A DNA stretch of 14,206 bases from contig DYNR01000028.1 in the NCBI GenBank assembly GCA_020720945.1, forward strand, positions 1-14,206, in the 5' to 3' direction. Every line of letters starts with the position of its first letter. Within the stretch, counting starts at the first letter, position 1. This stretch comes from Chthoniobacter flavus. GTDB taxonomy: Bacteria > Verrucomicrobiota > Verrucomicrobiia > Chthoniobacterales > DYNR01. This document shows, one piece after another, positions 1 through 6,929 of the stretch. Below the pieces are notes generated by a model that made no database searches, was not told where the DNA came from, and was given only the letters and a program-made list of their open reading frames with translations. A program made the translations under genes and the position numbers.

Positions 1-21
1 GCCCGCCCTCCGTTCTCCCCC

Positions 22-49
22 TTCAGCTTTCAAGTTTCAGCTTTCATCC
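22..49. repeat. Two-copy 14-base-period repeat (TTCAGCTTTCA)
   Basis: The 11-mer TTCAGCTTTCA occurs at 22-32 and again exactly 14 bases later at 36-46. The repeated core is separated by AGT, and the second copy is followed by TCC. It lies in the non-coding tail beyond jetD. Its function is unknown. Confidence 0.7.
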
Positions 50-57
50 TTCCCCCC

Positions 58-89
58 ACTTTTTCCTTTTTACTTTTTCCTTTTTACTT
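58..89. repeat. Tandem 14-mer (ACTTTTTCCTTTTT) x2 plus partial third copy
   Basis: Perfect copies of ACTTTTTCCTTTTT occupy 58-71 and 72-85, and the first four bases of a third copy follow (86-89). Together with the repeat at 22-49, this makes two unrelated sequences with the same 14-base period side by side. It could be slippage-prone simple sequence or a fragment of a dispersed intergenic repeat. Confidence 0.75.
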
Positions 90-134
90 CCCTCCCCTCT
101 GCGCCTCTGTGGTTCCTTTTGGGCAGTATTCGGG

Positions 135-1223
135 TTAATCCATCGCAGAAATCGTTCTAAGGAACTCCCAACCAAGATGTTCTTGGGCAAGCCTCCCGCC
201 CGAAACAATGATTTCTCTCGCCGCAAAAGAACAATCCTCCATCCATTCCCAGACGGGCGCACTCTCCCCATCTTCGTCCCCTTCTTTTTCTTCTCTTTGA
301 AAATGACGGTTGTCAATTTTGAGTAAAGCCCGGTAACTCCAGAGGTGGGGTTTCATGGAAGGAACTCCCATTTCTCGGACCGAACGAGAAGCTTTTTGCG
401 GTATGACAAGACCTTGGCGGTCGATGTCGCCGAAATAAAAAATCGGGCGCACCCCTCCAAGTTCTTCAAAAAGCTCAGGAAAATAACGGACGCTGTCGAG
501 GAATCGGTTGCCGTCACCGTAAACAACTGCGCTGAATCCTCCCCGCTGCTCGTTCCAGCGACAATACGAATGCCAGGAAGCGGCATTTTCTAGGACGATG
601 ACCGCATTTCCCGCAGCAGAAACAGGACCTCGCTTCCACCCAAAAGGCACGCCGATTTTTTCGCATCGGAGGTCTTCGGCAAGACGGAGGCACCCGGCGC
701 GAAAGAGCGCAGAATCAACCAAAGAATCGAGGCGTTTTTCATCGCCAAAAATTTGCAAAGAGCGTTCTTTGATGGGGACAACGGGATCGCCCTCACGGCT
801 TTGTTTAAGAAATTCGTCAATCCCGAGGAGGTCGGAAAAAGGGATCGCCACCCGTGCATTTGCGACAAAAGCCAAGCGGGGTTCCCATGGGTGCTCTTTG
901 ATTTTCCTGGCATCTTCGCCGGAGAAAGGAGAAAATCCAAATGCTTGAAACCAAACGGGTTCAGCGGAAAATGGAATAGTGATTTGAGCGATTCGACCGG
1001 GGCGATACCGCTCTGTTTTGATTTCCAAAACCCCTTCGGACTGGAATTCGCGGACATCTTTTTCCGCATCGGTCCGCTCGGATGCCGCCAGAAGTTTTGC
1101 CGATTCTAGCAGCGTTTCCCAAACGCAAGAAAAAGGCCGGCTGAACGCGCCCGATTTCTTCCCCCGGCAACGGTGCCATTCCGAAAAAATTTTCTGCGCG
1201 ACCGGAGAGCGTGCCAAGTTCAT
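135..1223 (-). CDS. jetD: Wadjet nuclease subunit JetD (DUF3322-DUF2220, Toprim-like)
   Basis: This is the predicted DNA-cleaving subunit of the Wadjet system, which cuts small circular DNA held by the JetABC loop extruder. The 362-residue protein has an N-terminal DUF3322-type half and a C-terminal DUF2220 half with a Toprim-like fold. Candidate metal ligands are visible: E212 in the strand VIVLENAASW, and D266 and D268 in FYFGDIDRQG. The family's usual QE pair near the C-terminus is present (AQEHLGWEFL, about 346-355). I chose the ATG at 1221-1223 because it lies one base after the jetC stop. The frame is open for another 107 codons upstream, but that part lies inside jetC and has non-protein-like Ser/Arg/Pro-rich sequence. 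No obvious Shine-Dalgarno is present, so translation is probably coupled to jetC. The product name is from recognition of the family and its gene context. Confidence 0.93.
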   Translation of the reverse strand: MNLARSPVAQKIFSEWHRCRGKKSGAFSRPFSCVWETLLESAKLLAASERTDAEKDVREFQSEGVLEIKTERYRPGRIAQITIPFSAEPVWFQAFGFSPFSGEDARKIKEHPWEPRLAFVANARVAIPFSDLLGIDEFLKQSREGDPVVPIKERSLQIFGDEKRLDSLVDSALFRAGCLRLAEDLRCEKIGVPFGWKRGPVSAAGNAVIVLENAASWHSYCRWNEQRGGFSAVVYGDGNRFLDSVRYFPELFEELGGVRPIFYFGDIDRQGLVIPQKASRSVREMGVPSMKPHLWSYRALLKIDNRHFQREEKEGDEDGESAPVWEWMEDCSFAAREIIVSGGRLAQEHLGWEFLRTISAMD

Positions 1224-1224
1224 T

Positions 1225-4200
1225 TCAGGCGAGAGCTTCCATCGCCGCGGCCATGGTCGTGAGCATGGGGATATTTGTGATTTTGGTGATGTAGCCGTCG
1301 CGGTCTTGCTCCGTGGTTTTTTGGCACATGACAACGGTTTGCGCGTGGGGGAGCATAACCCCCAGCCGCTCAGGAGGAAACGCCATGACGAGCTGCAACT
1401 CAAAACGGCGGGCGAGCGCCAAACAATCGTTGATGCCGTCGCCGGAGAGTTTTGAAAATGCTTCGTCCATGACGACAAGACCGAGTTGCTGGGAGCGAGA
1501 GGAAGTGCGGTCGCCGGGGTGGTAAACGCGCCGGAATGCCGCAAGCATAGAAATGAAAAAAGGGACTTGGCTTTCGCCGCCGCTGAGGTTGCGCCCGCTT
1601 CGCGTCAAAGAAATCGGCGGGGCATCTTCTTTGTCGGCGGGGAACATTTCGATATCGTAGCGGTGGTAGTTGCGGTAATCGAGAATGCGGGAAGCGCGGG
1701 GATCGGAAGAATCGGCGGCGTTGACCGCTTGCATCAACTCGGTTTTCGCCTGTTCCACTTCTTCGTCACGGATCACGGCGAGCAGGGGGTCGGTGACCTC
1801 AAAGCCGGTGTTCAGGAGCGCCCAAATGGAACCGTAGTTTGCCGTATCTTTTCGCTGGCTGATGCGGTAGCGGTATTTGCCCACGGGCTGGCCCATGTAA
1901 CGGTCCAGGAGACGGATGGTGTTGGACGCTTCGGCAATGCGGCGGTTGAGTTCGTTGAGCACACTGTCTTCGAGGCGGCGCTCCCATTCGAGTTTGCGCT
2001 CGGAAGCGAGCTGGCGGGACTTTTCGAGTTCGACGGTTTCGAGAATGGCGAGACGGGATGCCCACGGCGCGTTGGAAGGGTCGTCGGCGACGAATTCTCC
2101 TTGGTATTCCGGGTGGCAAAGGTTGCCGTTCCCGTCGCGGACCGTTGCGAGAAGGGAGCGTTGGTGGTTGCGTTCCGCGAGGGATTCCGCCGAGATGCGA
2201 CCTGCGGTAACTTCTTCGTTTGCAATTTTTTCCAAACGATCCAACCAGCGGGAAACCCCGGCGAAAAGGGCAAGGATGCGGGCCTCGATTTCGGTGTCCA
2301 AAACTCCGCTGAACCGGTTGCCGAGGACGGCGCGGCTTTCCGCCACGGAGATTTTGCAAGCGGCGATTTCCGACTCCGAAGACTGGATGCTTTCGCGGAA
2401 GGGCCGGGCGCGAATTTCGAAGGACTCGCCAGACTTTTTCAGCACGCCAATTTCTTCGGATATTTCCCGTTGCTTGGTTTCGAGAGAACGCAACCGGGAG
2501 AGCCTTTCCTCCCGCTCGGGAGTCATGAGCAACTCGATGGTCTGGCGGACGGTTTCGAGTTCGGTTTCTTTTTGCGGGAGGCGCGGGAGGTCGTGGGCCC
2601 GGTCGGGCAACGAGGGGTTATCCAGGCCATTCTTTTTTCCCGAGTCCAGCCATGCCCGGATGTCGTCCGCTTTGCGGGTGAGGCGATCGAGAGTCTCACG
2701 GATTTCGATTTGCTCCTTTTGTTTGACGGCACGCATCCGCTCGATCCCTTCGCGCCCAAGGGTGAGTTCGACGGAAGAGGGCTTGCGGGTATTCCGGCGG
2801 ACGGGAGATTGTTTGCAAAAACCTTCCGGGGTAATCGCCTGATCGGCACGGGACGCTTCCAGTTGTTCGAGGGTTTCAACGCAAAGGACCTCGCCGAGCA
2901 AAAATTCCGCGTAGCTCTTGGCGGTGGGGTGGGTGACTTCGATTTTAGAAAAAAGCGAATCCGGCAGAGGTTCCGTTTTGCATTGTGCTGCTTCTGAAGG
3001 GTTTAGGAGTGCCTCCCTCTCGCGTCCGGGAGGGGTCAACGCCAAAATTTTGAGAGCCTCAAGGTAGTCTTTTTTCGATTCGACGACGATGGTCCACCGG
3101 TGGTGATGGAGAAAAAGTTCGAGGGCGGGCCACCACCGTTCGGCTTCCGGTTTCACCTCGATCAACCTGCCGAGTTGTTCCGCGCGGGTTCCGAGTTTTT
3201 TTTGGATGGCGGTGAAGAGAGGAAAAGAACCGGGAGCGCGCCCTTTGGACAAAAGCTCCAAATCTTCGACCACCTGCTTGTGTCTGTTGTTGGCAGATTT
3301 GATGCTCTCGTCAAGCGGGTGAAGGAGCTTTTGGGTGTGGTGCCAAATATCGTTGAAACAAGAAGAGAGCTGTTGCATCGCGGCGGCGCACTCGGAAGAA
3401 GAACCGGATCGGAGCCGCAAAAGCAAAGAATCATCTATGGCGAGGATTGAGGAGAGACCATCGAGCGACAGGGCGTTGCCGTGTTTCAGCCATTGGCTCC
3501 ACTCAAAACAATGGGCATCGAGGCGTTGGCGGAAGGATTTGAGCGCGTCTCGGAGAGAGGCGACTTCGTCTTGGAGTTTCCGTTTTTCTTGCTCCAGGTG
3601 ATGGATCTTCCCGTCGTCTGGATTTTTTTGGATTTCGAAGCGCACTTCGTCGAGGAGAGCCAGCACGGCAGCGTATCCGGCGTTTGCTTCTTCCAATTTT
3701 TTTTGGTCGTCTTCGTGTTGCGCCGTAAGGACTTGCAACTCGTGGAGATTTTTTTCGTGCCGTTCTTCGAGCTGCTTGAGCTTGATCGTATGGGAAATGT
3801 GATGGAGGACGGACTGTTCCCTCTCGGATGTCTCGTAGCGTTCGTGGTGGGCGCAAATGCGCTTCAAAAAAGCGGCTTCGTCTTCCTGTTTGGCGAGGCG
3901 TTTGCGGGTGTCGTCGTAGGCCCGGAGAGCGGCCCGCACTTCGCGGACATCGAGCGGACTTTCTTCCAAGATGAACTCGCGGATAAATTTTTCGACATCG
4001 TCTTCGAGTTCGAACGCGATGGCTTTGGGAAAAGTTTTTCGGAATGCCAAGGAATCGAAGTGCAAATGCCGGGGAGCCGCCATTTCTTCGAGGTATTCCT
4101 GCTGCCGAGAAAAAAGAAATTCGTTGCCGTATTCCCGGCGAATCCAAGAGCGGAAATCATCCTCGGAACGCAATTTCCCTCCAGGTGCGATCGCCTCGTA

Positions 4201-4623
4201 TTCGATTCGCTCAGGGATGCAAAAATAAACATGGCTCGCCTCCGCTTCGGCGCTGTTATGCTGGATGCGGATTCCCCAAGTCTCCCGTTGGGGCTCTTTT
4301 CTTTTTTCGTTTTCGGGGCGGGAAAATTCCAGCGCAACAATGGTAACTCCTTGTTTGCGTAGGAAATGCCGTTGCCCGTTGCGAGTTTGATTCGTGTCGC
4401 CGAGGCAGTAGCCAACAATATCCCGCCCCCGCGCATTCCCCGCTGCCGCACGGTTGGCGCGCCAATTTTTCCCCAAAAGGACATATTGCATGAGATCGAG
4501 GATCGCGGACTTCCCGGTCCCGAAAGCACCGGAAATCAACACATTTTCATCGACATCGAAAATTTGCCGGAATCCATACCAATTGATCGCGACGATGCGG
4601 GTGAGAGAAATTCGTTGGCTCAT
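1225..4623 (-). CDS. jetC: Wadjet SMC-like ATPase JetC (MukB-like)
   Basis: This is the motor ATPase of Wadjet, an SMC/MukB-like protein of 1132 residues that would extrude DNA loops together with JetA and JetB. The Walker A motif GAFGTGKS is at 32-39. The ABC signature LSGGE starts at residue 1013. Walker B (LGLVVMDEA) has its catalytic Asp-Glu at 1053-1054. The ATPase halves therefore sit at the two ends. Between them are long charged, heptad-like stretches (roughly 230-380 and 620-800) expected to form the coiled-coil arms around a central hinge-like region. The ATG at 4621-4623 overlaps the jetB stop in an ATGA, and jetD starts one base after its TGA. No frameshift or missing motif is seen. 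A plain SbcC or MukB assignment is less likely because the four-gene context is diagnostic. Confidence 0.95.
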   Translation of the reverse strand: MSQRISLTRIVAINWYGFRQIFDVDENVLISGAFGTGKSAILDLMQYVLLGKNWRANRAAAGNARGRDIVGYCLGDTNQTRNGQRHFLRKQGVTIVALEFSRPENEKRKEPQRETWGIRIQHNSAEAEASHVYFCIPERIEYEAIAPGGKLRSEDDFRSWIRREYGNEFLFSRQQEYLEEMAAPRHLHFDSLAFRKTFPKAIAFELEDDVEKFIREFILEESPLDVREVRAALRAYDDTRKRLAKQEDEAAFLKRICAHHERYETSEREQSVLHHISHTIKLKQLEERHEKNLHELQVLTAQHEDDQKKLEEANAGYAAVLALLDEVRFEIQKNPDDGKIHHLEQEKRKLQDEVASLRDALKSFRQRLDAHCFEWSQWLKHGNALSLDGLSSILAIDDSLLLRLRSGSSSECAAAMQQLSSCFNDIWHHTQKLLHPLDESIKSANNRHKQVVEDLELLSKGRAPGSFPLFTAIQKKLGTRAEQLGRLIEVKPEAERWWPALELFLHHHRWTIVVESKKDYLEALKILALTPPGREREALLNPSEAAQCKTEPLPDSLFSKIEVTHPTAKSYAEFLLGEVLCVETLEQLEASRADQAITPEGFCKQSPVRRNTRKPSSVELTLGREGIERMRAVKQKEQIEIRETLDRLTRKADDIRAWLDSGKKNGLDNPSLPDRAHDLPRLPQKETELETVRQTIELLMTPEREERLSRLRSLETKQREISEEIGVLKKSGESFEIRARPFRESIQSSESEIAACKISVAESRAVLGNRFSGVLDTEIEARILALFAGVSRWLDRLEKIANEEVTAGRISAESLAERNHQRSLLATVRDGNGNLCHPEYQGEFVADDPSNAPWASRLAILETVELEKSRQLASERKLEWERRLEDSVLNELNRRIAEASNTIRLLDRYMGQPVGKYRYRISQRKDTANYGSIWALLNTGFEVTDPLLAVIRDEEVEQAKTELMQAVNAADSSDPRASRILDYRNYHRYDIEMFPADKEDAPPISLTRSGRNLSGGESQVPFFISMLAAFRRVYHPGDRTSSRSQQLGLVVMDEAFSKLSGDGINDCLALARRFELQLVMAFPPERLGVMLPHAQTVVMCQKTTEQDRDGYITKITNIPMLTTMAAAMEALA

Positions 4624-5267
4624 AGGAAAGAGTCTTTTTCTTCTTCAGCGTCTTGAGAAGAAAGAGGATGTTGGTATTGGGCGGCTTTTTGTTCCCAGGC
4701 TGAAGCATCTTCAAAAGGAATCGTATTGCGGAGGGTCGAAAGAATTTCTACTTGAGATTCGCCGAATTGGGCGGGGTCGTCGTGCCATTGCACCCGGACC
4801 AAACGGCGTTGGCGCAGCTTGGCGAGCATCTCTTTTAGGAGCGAGCTGCTCGGCGGGTCAATGCGTTCAAAATAAAGCTTTAACCGCTGCCAAATGTCGT
4901 TTGTGGAAACGATAACGGTTTCGACGGATTGCTCCATCCTGGCATCGTGATACATCCGCCAAAGGGTGAGCACGAGGAGCGTTTCGGCTTTATTCAATCG
5001 GGCGATGAGACCGCAATCGCCGGGAACAGGACGGATTTGGAGGACGGGACGGTCGGGATCAGGAACCAGAAAGAGATTCAATGGGGCGAAGTAGGCGCTC
5101 AGCTCCGGCTCGTATTCGCGGGCGAGAAGATACAGCTCGCGGGCGCGCCCGGCATCGCCGATCAGTGCCCCGTGACAAAGGAGTTCCGTTAGAATGTCGG
5201 AAAAAACAGAACGATCCTCTTCGCGGATGCGGTTCCATGTAGCAAAATCAGGCCAAGGTAAGGGCAT
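4620..5267 (-). CDS. jetB: Wadjet subunit JetB (DUF4194, MukE-like)
   Basis: A 215-residue MukE-like (KITE-type) subunit that would bind the JetA kleisin and bridge the JetC heads. The body looks like tandem winged-helix domains. The segment around 93-135 (KAETLLVLTLWRMYHDAR onward) and the basic helix-turn region LLKEMLAKLRQRRLVRVQW at 143-161 fit the DUF4194 pattern of a helix followed by a wing. The last 15 residues are acidic and probably disordered. Its start lies 6 bases after the jetA stop, and its TGA overlaps the jetC ATG by four bases, which implies coupled translation and fixed stoichiometry. No strong Shine-Dalgarno precedes it. Assignment rests on weak sequence motifs plus the jetABCD order. 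Confidence 0.88.
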   Translation of the reverse strand: MPLPWPDFATWNRIREEDRSVFSDILTELLCHGALIGDAGRARELYLLAREYEPELSAYFAPLNLFLVPDPDRPVLQIRPVPGDCGLIARLNKAETLLVLTLWRMYHDARMEQSVETVIVSTNDIWQRLKLYFERIDPPSSSLLKEMLAKLRQRRLVRVQWHDDPAQFGESQVEILSTLRNTIPFEDASAWEQKAAQYQHPLSSQDAEEEKDSFL

Positions 5268-5273
5268 ATAATT

Positions 5274-6758
5274 TCAGGAAATTCTTTCGATCGTGAAGCG
5301 TTCGATTTGACGGTCGGCTTGGGTATCCAAAGGGATGCGGACGGGTTCGGTGCCGAAATCGGCGCGGGCGGGATGGATGCGCCAGCGGACGGTGCGCGAA
5401 AGGCTGGAAGAGTTGCCGCGGTCAAATGCGAGAACCGCGAAGAGATCGAGAAGATCATCTTCGGTGGAGAGATGGATGGTCTCGGTGGAAATTTCGCCCC
5501 CTTTTTCCGGAAGGTATTTTTCGATCATCCGGACCGCGCGTTGGGGGGTGAGGCTGTTGATGTTGTGCCTCCGGATGTCGTCGTTTGCCGCCTCGGCACT
5601 CCCTTCGTTCATCGAATCTGGGAGTGCGAGATTCATCTGTGTTTTTTGGCGTGGAGAACGGGCGAGCGAATCGGCTCCGAAAAGGATTTCTATCTTCGGC
5701 GTAAGCAGATTCATGCCCGGCTCATTGGTCAAAGTCGCAAAAGATTTTCCTCCGTAAAGAAGGGAGGCGGCATCCATATAAGCTTTGACTTGTTCGGGGC
5801 GACGACCGCGCATTTCCGTTTGGTAGCGGTGCCTGGAATTGGAAATGCGGGCAAAATCCGCCATCCGCCCATCGATGGCGCGTTGCTTTTTTGGGATCGA
5901 TGCGAGCAGTTTTTGCAAACGGAGAAACCAGCTTTCTGCTTCTATGTAAGCCATTTGCAAATCGACGGACAAATGTTTTGCGATCCCTTCGGCGAGCCGC
6001 TGTTTGGCAAAAGGGTCGAAGTAAGCTTCTTGCACGGTCATGCACGCCTGCGTCAGGCGGGGAAGCAACCCTGCTTCTTGGAGAGCATCGTAGCAGACCA
6101 TGTGTTCGCCCGCATGGAACTCTACGAGAAAACGGCGGAGGGTTTCCTGCGGAGATTCGCTGGTCCGTTGGGCTTCTTCCTGTTGAAGAATCAAAGTTTC
6201 GACCGCGTGCATTTGTTCCTCGGCACGGGCGGCTCGGTCGCAAAGGTCTTTGACGGTTTGGCGCATTTCCTCCGGGCTAAGACGGTTCGGGTCGAGTGCG
6301 TCAGGACGAAGAAGATCGTTGCAAAGCGAGCGCAAAGTGGCTGCGAAGTCCTTGAGTTCGGCGGGGCGGGTTTCTCCGAGGTCTTGCAAAAGACGGAGCA
6401 AGCGGCGAAGCGATGGGGTGACCAAGATGTAATGCTCGTCCAAGCTAGTGCGCCGCGGATCAATCCAATGCGCTTCGATGAGTTTGTTGAAAAATTGTGA
6501 AGCCCTCTGGTCAAGATTGCGAAAAAGCCCTCCTTCATCTTCGTCGAGATGGATGTCCGGATGGCTCACCAAAACTTCGCCTATCAGCGCACGAGCCTCT
6601 TTGTAAACCACCAAACCTCCTTCGTCGGAGGCATGGACAAGGCGTTCGGCGCAATCGATGTAAACGGCTGCAGAAGGGCGGCTTAGCGGACGAAAAAAGC
6701 CGCTCCCCAGAAGGGACGCAAGTTTCCCCCCGAGCGATTGTTGCCGACTCCCGTTCAT
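5274..6758 (-). CDS. jetA: Wadjet kleisin-like subunit JetA (MukF-like, DUF5716-type)
   Basis: The first gene of the Wadjet operon, 494 residues. JetA proteins are MukF-like kleisins that link the SMC heads of JetC and recruit JetB. The N-terminal part (about 20-125, beginning GFFRPLSRPSAAVYIDCAERL) is predicted winged-helix. A largely helical middle (about 130-345) follows. A C-terminal helical/winged domain (about 395-494) includes SLTPQRAVRMIEKYLPEKGG. Length and N-terminal pattern suggest the DUF5716-type JetA of type I Wadjet rather than the DUF3375 type; this subtype call is from memory of the families. The start at 6756-6758 is supported by a GGGGGG run at 6768-6773, nine bases upstream. 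It is the only jet gene with a plausible ribosome-binding site of its own, which fits its place as first cistron. Confidence 0.88.
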   Translation of the reverse strand: MNGSRQQSLGGKLASLLGSGFFRPLSRPSAAVYIDCAERLVHASDEGGLVVYKEARALIGEVLVSHPDIHLDEDEGGLFRNLDQRASQFFNKLIEAHWIDPRRTSLDEHYILVTPSLRRLLRLLQDLGETRPAELKDFAATLRSLCNDLLRPDALDPNRLSPEEMRQTVKDLCDRAARAEEQMHAVETLILQQEEAQRTSESPQETLRRFLVEFHAGEHMVCYDALQEAGLLPRLTQACMTVQEAYFDPFAKQRLAEGIAKHLSVDLQMAYIEAESWFLRLQKLLASIPKKQRAIDGRMADFARISNSRHRYQTEMRGRRPEQVKAYMDAASLLYGGKSFATLTNEPGMNLLTPKIEILFGADSLARSPRQKTQMNLALPDSMNEGSAEAANDDIRRHNINSLTPQRAVRMIEKYLPEKGGEISTETIHLSTEDDLLDLFAVLAFDRGNSSSLSRTVRWRIHPARADFGTEPVRIPLDTQADRQIERFTIERIS

Positions 6759-6925
6759 TTCGGAATGCCCCCCGTTTTACCGAACCGCACCCGCATCAAT
6801 GGGAGCCTGTAGATGCAAGCCTGAAATCCACCTTCCATAGAACAAACGATAAACAAAATAAATACCGGCAACAAGGAAAACGGCATCGCTTATCCCTTCG
6901 CTGTCCTGAATCCCGGTCCACCCCC
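6759..6925 (-). promoter_or_regulatory. uvrD-jetA intergenic gap, weak promoter candidate
   Basis: This is the only gap upstream of the jet operon and so the natural place for its promoter. One weak sigma-70-like match reads toward jetA: TTGTTG (6869-6874), 17 bases, TATCGT (6846-6851). It scores 3/6 and 4/6 against consensus, which could occur by chance. I see no convincing uvrD terminator hairpin or operator palindrome. The region also holds the possible 50-codon ORF. Confidence 0.2.
6768..6773 (-). promoter_or_regulatory. Ribosome-binding site of jetA
   Basis: On the minus strand a GGGGGG run lies nine bases before the jetA ATG. It is G-rich rather than canonical AGGAGG, but it is well placed and is the only purine-rich candidate in the gap. 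Confidence 0.45.
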
Positions 6926-6929
6926 TCAA
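6777..6929 (-). CDS. Possible small membrane protein between uvrD and jetA
   Basis: A 50-codon ORF that starts at a TTG (6927-6929) overlapping the helicase TGA as TTGA, and ends at a TAA 18 bases before jetA. The predicted product has a short polar N-terminus (GWTGIQDSEGISD). One hydrophobic aromatic-rich segment follows (DAVFLVAGIYFVYRLFYG, about residues 15-32) and then a basic/polar tail, the layout of a single-pass small membrane protein. I do not recognise the family. Supporting points are the stop/start overlap, the membrane-like segment and the way it fills the gap. Against it are the weak TTG start, the lack of a clear ribosome-binding site and the short length, so it may simply be open by chance. 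Confidence 0.28.
   Translation of the reverse strand: MRGWTGIQDSEGISDAVFLVAGIYFVYRLFYGRWISGLHLQAPIDAGAVR

Larger units (their letters stand above)
1..134. other. Non-coding pyrimidine-rich region downstream of jetD
   Basis: There is no supportable gene here. The plus strand is almost purely pyrimidine, and positions 41-100 contain no G at all. It holds two different 14-base-period repeats (22-49 and 58-89) and a CTCTGCG/CTCTGTGG-type motif at 97-114. I found no stem-loop followed by a T-run that would convincingly terminate jetD transcription on the minus strand. Confidence 0.7.

Noticed and set aside
1224..1544. 107-codon upstream extension of jetD
   Set aside because: It overlaps the end of jetC and is Ser/Arg/Pro-rich. 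The ATG one base after the jetC stop fits the operon pattern.
1486..2997. 503-codon plus-strand ORF opposite jetC
   Set aside because: It lies entirely antisense to jetC, which has intact ATPase motifs and proper junctions. Its translation is a Phe/Gly/Val-rich mirror without recognisable domains.
5307..6500. 397-codon plus-strand ORF opposite jetA
   Set aside because: Fully antisense to jetA, with no ribosome-binding site or domain pattern.
135..6758. Treating the four-gene cluster as a previously undescribed system
   Set aside because: Gene order, sizes and motifs match the described Wadjet JetABCD system; only the possible small ORF beside it is unexplained.
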